Positions 37,305-45,527 of a DNA stretch of 64,000 nt are shown one piece after another. The stretch's first letter is position 1; the number at the start of each line of letters is the position of its first letter. This DNA is from Chryseobacterium sp. RU37D. Its GTDB lineage: Bacteria; Bacteroidota; Bacteroidia; Flavobacteriales; Weeksellaceae. The translations under genes were made by a program, and so were the position numbers. The stretch is taken from contig NZ_FTMM01000003.1 in assembly GCF_900156075.1 (NCBI RefSeq), forward strand, positions 62,001 through 126,000. Direction: 5' to 3'. Under the pieces are notes generated by a model. The model saw only the letters and a list, made by a program, of their open reading frames with translations. It did not search any database and was not told where the DNA came from.

Positions 37305-39059
37305 ATGTTTCGATCGCACACAAACGGAGAATTATCTCTAAAAAATCTTAATGAAGAAGTTACACTTTCTGGATGGGTACAGACCATTCGTGATAAAGGA
37401 TTTATGATTTGGATAGATCTTCGAGATCGTTACGGAATTACTCAATTATATTTCAATCAAGATATTTCTTCAGCGGAAATGATTGAAAATGTAAAGAAAT
37501 TGGGACGTGAATTTGTGATTCAGGTTACAGGAAAAGTAATTGAAAGAACAAGTAAAAATCCTAATATTCCGACAGGTGATATTGAAATTTTAGTTGAAAA
37601 ATTAACGGTTCTTAATGAATCTCAGCTTCCGCCGTTCACGATTGAAGATGAAACAGACGGTGGCGAAGAATTAAGAATGAAATACCGTTACTTGGATATC
37701 AGAAGAAATCCGGTAAAAGATAAATTGATCTTCCGTCACAAAATGGCGCAGAAAGTAAGAAATTATCTTTCAGGCGAAGGATTTATCGAGGTTGAAACTC
37801 CGGTTTTAATTAAATCTACTCCAGAAGGAGCGAGGGATTTCGTGGTTCCAAGCAGAATGAATCCGGGGCAATTTTACGCTTTGCCACAGTCTCCACAGAC
37901 TTTCAAGCAATTGTTGATGGTTGGTGGAATGGATAAATATTTCCAGATTGTAAAATGTTTCCGTGATGAGGATTTGAGAGCCGACAGACAACCTGAATTC
38001 ACACAAATCGATTGCGAAATGGCTTTCGTAGAGCAGGAAGACGTGATGAATGTTTTTGAAGGAATGACGAAAACCTTAATTAAAGACATTACAGGTCAGG
38101 AATTCGGAACTTTCCCAAGAATGACGTTCGCTGATGCGATGCAGAAATACGGAAACGACAAACCGGATATCCGTTTCGGAATGGAATTCGTCGAGTTGAA
38201 TGAATTAGTAAAAGGAAAAGATTTCAAAATATTTGATGACGCAGAATTGGTTGTCGGAATCAATGTTGAAGGATGCGCAGATTATACAAGAAAACAAATC
38301 GACGAGCTTGTTGATTGGGTAAAAAGACCACAAATCGGAGCTTCTGGAATGGTTTGGGTTAAATTTCAGAATGATGGGGTAAAAACTTCTTCTGTAAATA
38401 AATTCTACAACGAAGAAGATTTAGCAAAAATCATCGAAAAATTCGGAGCAAAAGAAGGTGATTTAATGTTGATTCTTTCCGGAAACGAGCACAAAGTAAG
38501 AACTCAGCTTTCCGCGTTGAGAATGGAGCTTGGAAATCGTTTAGGATTAAGAAAAGGAGACGTATTCGCACCGCTTTGGGTAGTTGACTTCCCGTTATTG
38601 GAATTCGATGAAGAAAGCGGACGTTACCACGCGATGCACCACCCTTTCACGTCTCCGAAGCCGGAAGATATTCATTTATTGGAAACAGATCCCGGAAAAG
38701 CAAGAGCAAATGCTTACGATATGGTGTTGAACGGAAACGAAATCGGTGGAGGTTCTATCAGAATTTTCGATAAAGATCTCCAATCTAAAATGTTTGACCT
38801 TTTAGGATTTTCAAAAGAAGAAGCAGAGGCACAATTCGGATTCTTGATGAATGCCTTCAAATACGGCGCACCTCCACACGGTGGATTAGCTTTCGGGTTC
38901 GACCGTTTGGTAGCGATTCTTGACGGAAACGAGGTGATCAGAGATTATATCGCTTTTCCTAAAAATAATTCAGGACGTGATATGATGATCGATGCACCTT
39001 CTTCAATTGCTGATGAACAGCTTGATGAACTGGAATTGCAATTGAATTTAAAAGCATAA
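37305..39059 (+). CDS. aspS: Aspartate--tRNA ligase
   Basis: A class II aminoacyl-tRNA synthetase of 584 aa that charges tRNA-Asp. It has an N-terminal OB-fold anticodon-binding domain ([20 protein letters not shown]), class II motif 1 around [19 protein letters not shown], motif 2 [18 protein letters not shown], a bacterial insertion domain, and motif 3 [13 protein letters not shown]. Length matches the bacterial type. The gene has a clear promoter and a terminator on either side and is a single-gene unit with an unusual repeat-filled leader shared with leuS. Confidence 0.97.
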   Translation: MFRSHTNGELSLKNLNEEVTLSGWVQTIRDKGFMIWIDLRDRYGITQLYFNQDISSAEMIENVKKLGREFVIQVTGKVIERTSKNPNIPTGDIEILVEKLTVLNESQLPPFTIEDETDGGEELRMKYRYLDIRRNPVKDKLIFRHKMAQKVRNYLSGEGFIEVETPVLIKSTPEGARDFVVPSRMNPGQFYALPQSPQTFKQLLMVGGMDKYFQIVKCFRDEDLRADRQPEFTQIDCEMAFVEQEDVMNVFEGMTKTLIKDITGQEFGTFPRMTFADAMQKYGNDKPDIRFGMEFVELNELVKGKDFKIFDDAELVVGINVEGCADYTRKQIDELVDWVKRPQIGASGMVWVKFQNDGVKTSSVNKFYNEEDLAKIIEKFGAKEGDLMLILSGNEHKVRTQLSALRMELGNRLGLRKGDVFAPLWVVDFPLLEFDEESGRYHAMHHPFTSPKPEDIHLLETDPGKARANAYDMVLNGNEIGGGSIRIFDKDLQSKMFDLLGFSKEEAEAQFGFLMNAFKYGAPPHGGLAFGFDRLVAILDGNEVIRDYIAFPKNNSGRDMMIDAPSSIADEQLDELELQLNLKA

Positions 39060-39064
39060 ATTAG

Positions 39065-39093
39065 AAGCGGGGAATTTTTCTCCGCTTTTTTAT
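39065..39093 (+). terminator. Terminator after aspS
   Basis: A 10-bp stem with one G-T pair (AAGCGGGGAA / TTCTCCGCTT) and a 3-base loop, followed by TTTTTTATTT. It lies 5 bases past the stop. Confidence 0.88.
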
Positions 39094-39323
39094 TTATAAA
39101 CTCAATTTTACTATTAAATCTGTTTAATTTTCTTTTATATTATTCACAAAATTTGTCAATATTTTTCTAATTTATATAATACTATAAACCTAAATTAAAA
39201 GCATAAAATAGCAAAGAATAGAAATTCCTATTCTACGCTAACTAAGCTATTATTCTTTCAGTATAAGAGAATTATTAGCAGGATATTAACGAAATATACC
39301 ACATCACATAAATATTTTTCACA
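39094..39323. other. Intergenic region between aspS and ku
   Basis: This AT-rich stretch, part of a 304-base gap, holds no open frame that looks like a gene. A small imperfect hairpin (GAATAGAAATTCCTATTC near 39213-39230) is the only local structure seen. The final part carries the sigma-54 promoter listed separately. Binding sites for an enhancer-binding activator would be expected here but none could be named. Confidence 0.5.
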
Positions 39324-39324
39324 C

Positions 39325-39340
39325 GGCACAATCATTGCAC
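39325..39340 (+). promoter_or_regulatory. Sigma-54 (-24/-12) promoter of ku-ligD
   Basis: The sequence GGCACAATCATTGCAC matches the RpoN consensus (T)GGCAC-N5-TTGCA: GG at 39325-39326 and GC at 39337-39338 with exactly 10 bases between. Transcription would start near 39350, leaving a leader of about 14 bases to the ku ATG at 39364. No TAnnTTTG box is seen in this position. This implies control by RpoN and an activator; the match is by eye only. Confidence 0.65.
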
Positions 39341-39363
39341 GCTCTTACACAAAACGTAAGACA

Positions 39364-40149
39364 ATGAAAGCAATTTGGAACGGCGCCATTGGCTTTGGTC
39401 TGGTCAATATTCCTGTAAAGATTTACTCCGCCACAGAAACCAGCAAGTTGGATTTGGACATGCTCGATAAATCCGATTTTTCGAATATTAAATTCAAAAG
39501 AGTAAACGAAAGTACAGGTAAAGAAGTGAAATGGGAAAACATCGTAAAAGGGTATCTTATGGACGACAGGTACATCATTCTCGATGAAGAAGATTATGAA
39601 GCGGCAAGCCCTGAAAAATCAAAAATACTCTCCATTGATCAATTTGTAAAAGAAAGAGAAGTAGATTCAGTATATTTTGAAAATCCTTATTATCTGGAAC
39701 CTCAGAAAAATGGCGAGAATGCGTACAGGCTTCTGCTAAAAGCCTTATCAGAAACAGAAATGGTGGGTGTCGGAACTTTCGTGCTTCGGGAAAGTGAAGC
39801 CATCGGAATGATCCGTCCTTACAATGATGAGGTTTTGGTTTTAAACCGATTAAGATTTGCTCAGGAAATACGAGATTATAAAGATCTAAAAATCCCGGCA
39901 AAAAAAGCCCCGAAACCAGCCGAACTTAAAATGGCAATAAGTCTTATAGAACAACTTTCACAGGAATTTGATTCTTTCATGTATAAGGACACCTATTCGG
40001 AATCTTTATTGAAGATTATTAAACAAAAAGCGAAAGGCAAGAACGTTAAAGCTAAAAAAGCGGAACCCGCCAAAGAAGGTAAGGTGATTGACTTAATGGC
40101 ACAATTAAAAGCCAGTTTACAAACTTCCAAATCCAAAAACGCATCGTAA
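39364..40149 (+). CDS. ku: Ku-type DNA end-binding protein
   Basis: A protein of 261 aa that forms the homodimeric ring on broken DNA ends in bacterial non-homologous end joining and recruits LigD. The Ku core starts MKAIWNGAIGFGLVNIPVKI and keeps the family pattern through MDDRYIILDEEDYEAASPE, YLEPQKNGENAYRLLLKAL and LVLNRLRFAQEIRD. The tail is lysine-rich (KQKAKGKNVKAKKAEPAKEG), as often seen in bacterial Ku. Its stop and the next start overlap (TAATG), so ligD follows in the same operon. A sigma-54 promoter precedes it. Confidence 0.95.
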   Translation: MKAIWNGAIGFGLVNIPVKIYSATETSKLDLDMLDKSDFSNIKFKRVNESTGKEVKWENIVKGYLMDDRYIILDEEDYEAASPEKSKILSIDQFVKEREVDSVYFENPYYLEPQKNGENAYRLLLKALSETEMVGVGTFVLRESEAIGMIRPYNDEVLVLNRLRFAQEIRDYKDLKIPAKKAPKPAELKMAISLIEQLSQEFDSFMYKDTYSESLLKIIKQKAKGKNVKAKKAEPAKEGKVIDLMAQLKASLQTSKSKNAS

Positions 40150-40751
40150 TGGCTCTCAAAGATTATAACGCAAAAAGAAAATTCGACGAAACCAGCGAAC
40201 CTAAAGGAAAAACAAAAAAAAGTAAAGATAAACTCATTTTCGTAATTCAAAGACATGCTGCTTCAAGGCTTCACTATGATTTTCGGCTGGAAATGGAAGG
40301 CGTTCTGAAAAGCTGGGCGGTTCCGAAAGGTCCGTCATTAGACCCTAAAGACAAACGCCTGGCGATGATGGTGGAAGATCATCCTTACGATTACAAAGAT
40401 TTTGAAGGAAATATTCCCGAGGGAAATTACGGAGCCGAACAAGTAGAAATATGGGACAGCGGAACATACGAACCTTTAGACCAAAATTCAAAACTTTCAG
40501 ACGAAAAAGAATTGTTGAAAGAACTAAAAGCAGGTTCGTTAAAATTCGTTTTACGCGGAAAAAAATTAAAAGGTGAATTTGTTTTGGTTAAAATGAAAAA
40601 TGCAGAAAATAATGCATGGCTTCTCATTAAACACAATGATAAATTTGCAGAAGAACATTATGATGCCGAAGAAAATACAGCCAAGAATTCTCAGGTTACA
40701 AAATTTTTAGAGGAAAAAAAAAGCCTAAAAAGCAGCAAAAAGAAGTCATAA
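40149..40751 (+). CDS. ligD: LigD 3'-phosphoesterase domain (upstream part of split ligD)
   Basis: A frame of 200 aa holding the 3'-phosphoesterase module of LigD, which trims 3' ribonucleotides and phosphates at breaks. Landmarks are LIFVIQRHAASRLHYDFRLE with the metal histidines, LKSWAVPKGPSLDP, MVEDHPYDYKDFEG and IPEGNYGAEQVEIWD. The frame stops 10 codons after a run of nine A (40714-40722). In the -1 frame the reading continues without a stop from that run into the ligase domain. In most LigD proteins these modules are one polypeptide, so this is probably one gene interrupted by a frameshift, natural or from sequencing. Confidence 0.88.
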   Translation: MALKDYNAKRKFDETSEPKGKTKKSKDKLIFVIQRHAASRLHYDFRLEMEGVLKSWAVPKGPSLDPKDKRLAMMVEDHPYDYKDFEGNIPEGNYGAEQVEIWDSGTYEPLDQNSKLSDEKELLKELKAGSLKFVLRGKKLKGEFVLVKMKNAENNAWLLIKHNDKFAEEHYDAEENTAKNSQVTKFLEEKKSLKSSKKKS

Positions 40752-40828
40752 CTTCCGATACAAAGCCAAAATTTCAGCGATTTAATTCTTTAGTTGACGA
40801 AAAAAAAATAAAGAATTTCATCAAGCCC

Positions 40829-42685
40829 ATGCTTGCAAAATCTTTTGAAAAGCCATTCAACGATGAAGAGTGGATTTTTGAAATCAAATGGGATGGCTAC
40901 CGCGCTGTTGCCGATCTCAGCAAAGATCAGCCGCTCTTCTACTCCCGAAACGGAACTTCTTTCCTGTCAAAGTTTGAAAAAGTAGCCAGAGACTTCAAAA
41001 ATCAGACCCACAACATGATTCTGGACGGTGAAATTGTGGCTTACGATGAAAATGGAAGACCAAATTTTCAGCTGCTTCAACAAATTGGTGACAATCCTAA
41101 CCTGGCCCTCGTTTACCAGGTTTTTGATCTGCTTTGGCTCAATGGCCATTCTACGGAAGAACTGCCTTTAACCCAACGAAAAGAATTATTAAAAGAAGCA
41201 TTGGTTGAAACGGATGTTATTAAATACTGCGATCATATTCAAGAAAAAGGTATTGACTTTTTTAATCAAATGAAAAAAATGCAGTTGGAAGGAATGATTG
41301 CTAAGAAAGCAGACAGCCTTTATGTGGAAAATCACCGCACTTCAGACTGGCTGAAAATAAAATTTACCAACACGGAAGAAGTCATTATTTGCGGATTTAC
41401 CGAACCTCGAGGCTCTCGCGAAGGCTTCGGAGCGCTGATTTTAGGGAAATATATTGATGGAAAACTAATTTATGCCGGACACACAGGAACCGGATTTAAT
41501 CGAGATCTGATTCATGAAGTGTTGGAGAGATTAAAAAAATTAATCATAAAAAATTCTCCGTTTGAAAATATTCCGAAAACGAATATGCCTGTAACCTGGA
41601 CAAAACCAGAATTGGTCTGCGAAATAAAATATTCTGAAATCACCAAAGACGGAATCTTCCGACATCCTGTATTTGTCGCGATTCGTGAAGATAAAAATCC
41701 TGAAGATGTAAATGTAAAACCAAAAGAAATGAAAGCTAAAACTTCATCAAAAAAAACAGAAACTTCCGAAAAAGAAAAGGAAATCACACTGAATAAATAT
41801 AAAGTAAAACTGACCAATCAGGATAAAATTTACTTTCCGAAAGATGATATCACAAAGGGTGATGTGATTGAATATTATCAATCCGTTGCCGAATATATTC
41901 TGCCACATTTAAAAAACCGCCCGCTTTCTCTGAACCGTTTTCCCAACGGAATTGAAGAGCAGAGTTTTTATCAGAAAGATGCAAATGATAATATTCCAGA
42001 CTGGATCAAAACGACACAGGTTTATTCGGAATCTAATGATAAGTACATCGATTACATCTACTGCAATGACAAGGCTACCCTAGCTTATCTAAATAATTTA
42101 GGCTGTATTGATCTGAATCCGTGGAATTCTTCCCTACCCGATCTGGAACATCCTGATTTTCTGGTTTTAGACCTTGACCCTTCTAAGAAAAATATATTTG
42201 ATGATGTTATTGAAAACGCTTTACAGGTGAATGAAGTTTTAAATTCAATTAAAATTAAAGGCTATTGCAAAACATCAGGAAGTACGGGAATTCATGTCTA
42301 CATCCCAATGGGCAGAAAGTATGACTTTGATCAGGTAAAGGATTTTGCACATATTTTAATGAAGCAGGTTCACGAAAAACTTCCAGAGATCACCACCTTA
42401 GAAAGAAGCTTGCAGAAAAGAGATGATAAAAAAATATATCTCGATTATCTTCAAAACAGAACCGGACAGACTTTAGCGAGCGCTTACAGTTTGCGACCAA
42501 AAGAAGGAGCCTCCGTTTCAATGCCTTTGGAATGGGATGAATTGAAAAAAGGGTTGAAGCCCACGGATTTTAATATTCATAATACTTTGGAAAGAATTAA
42601 GGAGAAAGGAGATTTATTTAAGCCTGTTTTGGGGAAAGGAATTGATATGATGAAGGCACTGGAATTGTTGGGGAATTTAAAGTAA
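40829..42685 (+). CDS. ligD: LigD ATP-dependent DNA ligase and polymerase domains (downstream part of split ligD)
   Basis: A frame of 618 aa. First comes an ATP-dependent ligase domain with the nucleotidyl lysine in EIKWDGYRAVAD, then LDGEIVAYDENGRPNF, MQLEGMIAKKADS and the motif V region SDWLKIKF, followed by the OB fold. A lysine-rich linker (about 290-310) leads to the primase-polymerase domain (PLSLNRFPNGIEEQSFYQKD, VLDLDPSKKN, YCKTSGSTGIHVYIP). The ATG at 40829 lies within the conserved FIKPMLAK stretch and the frame is open back to the A9 run at 40714, so it is not a natural gene start. With a -1 shift there, the whole protein is about 845 aa. Confidence 0.9.
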   Translation: MLAKSFEKPFNDEEWIFEIKWDGYRAVADLSKDQPLFYSRNGTSFLSKFEKVARDFKNQTHNMILDGEIVAYDENGRPNFQLLQQIGDNPNLALVYQVFDLLWLNGHSTEELPLTQRKELLKEALVETDVIKYCDHIQEKGIDFFNQMKKMQLEGMIAKKADSLYVENHRTSDWLKIKFTNTEEVIICGFTEPRGSREGFGALILGKYIDGKLIYAGHTGTGFNRDLIHEVLERLKKLIIKNSPFENIPKTNMPVTWTKPELVCEIKYSEITKDGIFRHPVFVAIREDKNPEDVNVKPKEMKAKTSSKKTETSEKEKEITLNKYKVKLTNQDKIYFPKDDITKGDVIEYYQSVAEYILPHLKNRPLSLNRFPNGIEEQSFYQKDANDNIPDWIKTTQVYSESNDKYIDYIYCNDKATLAYLNNLGCIDLNPWNSSLPDLEHPDFLVLDLDPSKKNIFDDVIENALQVNEVLNSIKIKGYCKTSGSTGIHVYIPMGRKYDFDQVKDFAHILMKQVHEKLPEITTLERSLQKRDDKKIYLDYLQNRTGQTLASAYSLRPKEGASVSMPLEWDELKKGLKPTDFNIHNTLERIKEKGDLFKPVLGKGIDMMKALELLGNLK

Positions 42686-42730
42686 TTTATTTAATAATAA
42701 TATTAATCATTCTTTTTATTACGAATTTCG

Positions 42731-43462
42731 TTAGGGTAATTTCGCCACCAAACTTTCCGGCAACATTTTCAAAATCAAATAAATCATCTTCCATTTAAAA
42801 TTTGGGACAATGCTAAAAGAATTTCCGGCATTGACAATGAATTTTGCAACGTAATCTGGTTCCATGATCAGATTTTTGTTGAGTTCTAAGCCAACATTAA
42901 TTTTTGTATTGATATAGCCAATTACTAAGGCATTCACTTTGATATTTCTTGAAGCCAACTCCTGCCTTAATCCCGCCAAATAGGTTGTAAATGCAGCTTT
43001 TGTGCTTCCGTATACGAAATTGCTTTTTCTTCCGCGCACTCCTGAAAGAGAGGATAAGCCAATAATTCTTTCTAAATTTTTGTTGCTTTTATCCATTGCG
43101 ATAATATTCAAAATAGAAACTGCTCCCATATAATTGACCTGCATCATTTGCTGAGCCCCCTTAAAATCGGTTAAAGCTTTTTCATTTTCCACTAAAAAAC
43201 CCGCTGCATACACCACAATATGAGGCTTTACAGGAAGTTCATTGTAAAATTTTTGGTGGGAATCAAAATCTATTGAATCAAAATATAAAGCCGTAACCTT
43301 TGCATGAAGATTGTTTGCCTCAACAAAACTCTCTAAAGAATTTGTGTTTCTGGAAGCTGCAATAACGGAAAAACCTGTTTCAACGTATTGTTTAACAGCC
43401 TGTTTTGCCACATCGGAATTTGCGCCTAAAATGAGAACGGTTTTGCTTGTCTCTTGATTCAT
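42731..43462 (-). CDS. Short-chain dehydrogenase/reductase (SDR)
   Basis: An NAD(P)-dependent oxidoreductase of 243 aa. The cofactor-binding N terminus reads KTVLILGANSDVAKQAVKQY, then VVYAAGFL, a catalytic serine in IIGLSSLSGVRG, and the YxxxK pair in VYGSTKAAFTTY. The end is hydrophobic (MIYLILKMLPESLVAKL), which resembles the family of decaprenylphosphoryl-ribose reductase-like SDRs, but the substrate is not identifiable. I chose the ATG at 43462; a -7 box (TATCTTTG) ends only 4 bases before it, so an upstream codon at 43507 is not credible. Confidence 0.88.
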   Translation of the reverse strand: MNQETSKTVLILGANSDVAKQAVKQYVETGFSVIAASRNTNSLESFVEANNLHAKVTALYFDSIDFDSHQKFYNELPVKPHIVVYAAGFLVENEKALTDFKGAQQMMQVNYMGAVSILNIIAMDKSNKNLERIIGLSSLSGVRGRKSNFVYGSTKAAFTTYLAGLRQELASRNIKVNALVIGYINTKINVGLELNKNLIMEPDYVAKFIVNAGNSFSIVPNFKWKMIYLILKMLPESLVAKLP

Positions 43463-43466
43463 GAGG

Positions 43467-43474
43467 CAAAGATA
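43467..43474 (-). promoter_or_regulatory. -7 box immediately before the SDR start
   Basis: Minus-strand TATCTTTG is a perfect TAnnTTTG match with only 4 bases between it and the ATG. Transcription would begin at or next to the start codon, suggesting a leaderless message. Confidence 0.45.
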
Positions 43475-43578
43475 ATTTAAAACACAAATATTTACACTAA
43501 TGGACACTAATAGTTATTTGGAAGAGCTTCATCTCTTATCTAGATTCCAACACATTTTATATGAAAATGATATAAAAA

Positions 43579-43615
43579 GTTTCGGCGGGGTGAGCTTTGC
43601 TCACCCCGCCGAAAC
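43579..43615 (-). terminator. GC-rich 17-bp hairpin after yajC
   Basis: A 17-bp perfect stem (GTTTCGGCGGGGTGAGC and its complement) with a 3-base loop, followed on the minus strand by CTTTTTATA-like T residues. It lies 21 bases past the yajC stop. It is far more GC-rich than its surroundings. Confidence 0.8.
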
Positions 43616-43636
43616 GAATATCTTTCAGAAAAAAAA

Positions 43637-44002
43637 TTAATTTTTCTCTTCGATCTCTTTTTTGTCTGTTGATTTATCAGCAGCTTTTGATTTATCTCCA
43701 AAACGGGCTTCTGTAAATTCTCTTGAAACTGCAGCTTTTTCGAATTTCAATTTTCCTGATAATGTTTCAATAATAAAACCGTCATCATGAACCTGGGCAA
43801 TTCTTCCGTGAAGGCCAGACGTAAGAACCACTCTCGTTCCTACTTTAAGCGTTTCCTGGAAATTTTTCTCCTGCTTCTGTTTTCTCATTTGAGGTCTTAT
43901 CATTAAGAAATAAAAACCTACAAACATCACTCCCATCATGATCAGCATCATTGAAGAGTTACCTTGTGGCTGTGCCTGCAAAAAGATTGTTAGCATATGC
44001 AT
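43637..44002 (-). CDS. yajC: Preprotein translocase subunit YajC
   Basis: A small inner-membrane protein of 121 aa that associates with SecDF and the Sec translocon. One N-terminal membrane helix (MMLIMMGVMFVGFYFLMI) is followed by the family signature RPQMRKQKQEKNFQETLK and the cytosolic domain VGTRVVLTSGLHGRIAQV. The tail is charged and lysine-rich. It lies 4 bases after the DUF1573 gene, and with nusB upstream the order nusB-DUF1573-yajC is one typical of Bacteroidota. An in-frame ATG two codons later (43996) is an equal candidate start. Confidence 0.94.
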   Translation of the reverse strand: MHMLTIFLQAQPQGNSSMMLIMMGVMFVGFYFLMIRPQMRKQKQEKNFQETLKVGTRVVLTSGLHGRIAQVHDDGFIIETLSGKLKFEKAAVSREFTEARFGDKSKAADKSTDKKEIEEKN

Positions 44003-44006
44003 TATA

Positions 44007-44522
44007 TTATGGTTGAATATTTGCGGTGAATGTTAATTTAACAGGAGCTTTTTCTACGTTCGCAAAAACATCAGCATATTTCTGAACATTTCCGTCAAAA
44101 TTTGTAGAATCAAAATGTAATGTAATTTTTCCTTTTTTACCTGGCATGATTGGATCTTTAGTAAAGTCAGGGGCTGTACATCCGCATCCAGGCTTTACTT
44201 CAGAAATTACCAACGGATTTGTACCTGTATTGGTTACTTCATAAACGTGTTCTACTTTATCTCCTTTTTTGATATTTCCGAAATCGAAATTGCTTTCAGA
44301 AAGAGCGATGGTTGTGAATGGCTGCTTTGAAGCAGGAGTTGCCGCTGTAGTTTCAGCTGAAACAGAAGTCGCAGCAGAATCTCCGGGGGCTGCAACTGGA
44401 GCAGCTGCAGGATCTGGAATTACAGCAGTTTCCGTACCTATCACCTCTTTATTTTCCTTTTTACAAGAAACCCAACCAAAGCCTATAATAGACAAAGCGA
44501 TAATTGATAACGTTTTTTTCAT
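44007..44522 (-). CDS. DUF1573 domain lipoprotein
   Basis: A lipoprotein of 171 aa: the signal MKKTLSIIALSIIGFGWVSC ends with the lipobox cysteine at 20. An alanine/proline/threonine-rich spacer (about 25-65) leads to a DUF1573 immunoglobulin-like domain: FDFGNIKKGDKVEHVYEV, TGTNPLVISEVKPGCGCT and GKKGKITLHFDSTNFDG. The CGCT cysteine pair is a typical feature. It is probably on the periplasmic side and co-transcribed with nusB and yajC. Role unknown. Confidence 0.9.
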   Translation of the reverse strand: MKKTLSIIALSIIGFGWVSCKKENKEVIGTETAVIPDPAAAPVAAPGDSAATSVSAETTAATPASKQPFTTIALSESNFDFGNIKKGDKVEHVYEVTNTGTNPLVISEVKPGCGCTAPDFTKDPIMPGKKGKITLHFDSTNFDGNVQKYADVFANVEKAPVKLTFTANIQP

Positions 44523-44531
44523 ATGATTAAA

Positions 44532-45437
44532 TTATATTCTGTTTAAATCTTTACAATATTTATCCAAAATCCCATTAATGAAGATATTCGAACGGTCTGT
44601 AGCAAACACTTTTGCAATTTCGATATATTCATTAATAATGACTCTTGAAGGAGTAAAAGGAAAATTATCAAGCTCCGAAATAGCAGTTGATAAAATTACT
44701 TTATCCATTAAAGAAACCCTTTCCAGATCCCAGTTTTCGAGTCTTTCTTCCAGTTTTTTTTCATTAGTTTCCCAGTTGTTTAAAGTATCTCTCAGCAATT
44801 TACTGGCAAATTCTTTATCATCTTCATCTTTAATCATTTTAATTAAAGTCCTGCTTTCTTCATCTTCTTTCAGGAAACCAATTGTTTTCTGAACCATTGA
44901 ATTGGCGATGTGAATATCATCATACCATGAAAGTTCCTTATCACCAAGATAATCGTGGAAATCGTCATTTTCGGCAATATACCTTAAAAACAATTTCCCG
45001 ATGAATTTCTGATCATCCTCAAAAGAAAATCCCTCTTCCTTCATAAAATCCTGATAACGTTTTCCTGCAGTGATTCTCTGGAAAGTCTTTACCAAAAGGT
45101 CATCGTGAAGATCCCATTTCAACTGCTTATGCTGGCCTGTGAAAAACAATCTCTCAGGATTCTCTTCCAGCTTGATTAAAACTTGATTATTGATAAATTT
45201 TTGGTTAGGATTAATATCAGCATCGGTTTTGATATATTTATTTTTACCGATCTCAATTTGGTGTTCTGCCAGCATTTTAAGCGCCACTAAAAAATTAAGC
45301 TGATAGATATAAAGAAAATAGATTTTCTCTATTCCGGTAAACATATTTTTCTCTAATACATCAAATTTAAGAGGATTCTGGTAATAAGAATACACAGTCT
45401 GTACTACTTTTTCACGGATTTGTCGTCTTCCTAACAT
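44532..45437 (-). CDS. nusB: Transcription antitermination factor NusB (long Bacteroidota form)
   Basis: A protein of 301 aa whose N terminus LGRRQIREKVVQTVYSYYQ and C-terminal domain (DLERVSLMDKVILSTAISEL, followed by PSRVIINEYIEIAKVFA and FINGILDKYC) match NusB. The middle is an extra helical domain of about 150 residues absent from the 139-aa E. coli protein but usual in Bacteroidota. NusB with NusE binds boxA RNA in rRNA transcription. It opens the nusB-DUF1573-yajC operon; a TATCTTTG -7 box lies 21 bases upstream. Confidence 0.93.
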   Translation of the reverse strand: MLGRRQIREKVVQTVYSYYQNPLKFDVLEKNMFTGIEKIYFLYIYQLNFLVALKMLAEHQIEIGKNKYIKTDADINPNQKFINNQVLIKLEENPERLFFTGQHKQLKWDLHDDLLVKTFQRITAGKRYQDFMKEEGFSFEDDQKFIGKLFLRYIAENDDFHDYLGDKELSWYDDIHIANSMVQKTIGFLKEDEESRTLIKMIKDEDDKEFASKLLRDTLNNWETNEKKLEERLENWDLERVSLMDKVILSTAISELDNFPFTPSRVIINEYIEIAKVFATDRSNIFINGILDKYCKDLNRI

Positions 45438-45458
45438 TCAAAGAGCTTTTTATGGGTG

Positions 45459-45466
45459 CAAAGATA
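45459..45466 (-). promoter_or_regulatory. Candidate -7 box for the nusB operon
   Basis: Minus-strand TATCTTTG matches TAnnTTTG, 21 bases before the nusB start. Confidence 0.45.
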
Positions 45467-45510
45467 CAAAATTTAAAATTGATGAAATTCGTAATGTTGT
45501 GACATTTTCG

Positions 45511-45518
45511 TAATTTTG
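45511..45518 (+). promoter_or_regulatory. Candidate -7 box for the ABC exporter gene
   Basis: TAATTTTG matches TAnnTTTG, 9 bases before the ATG at 45528. It is divergent from the nusB box with 44 bases between the two. Confidence 0.4.
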
Positions 45519-45527
45519 TAAAAGTTT

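Noticed and set aside
40800..40808. A second run of nine A before the ligase ATG
   Set aside because: The ligase frame reads through it without a change, so no second shift is needed.
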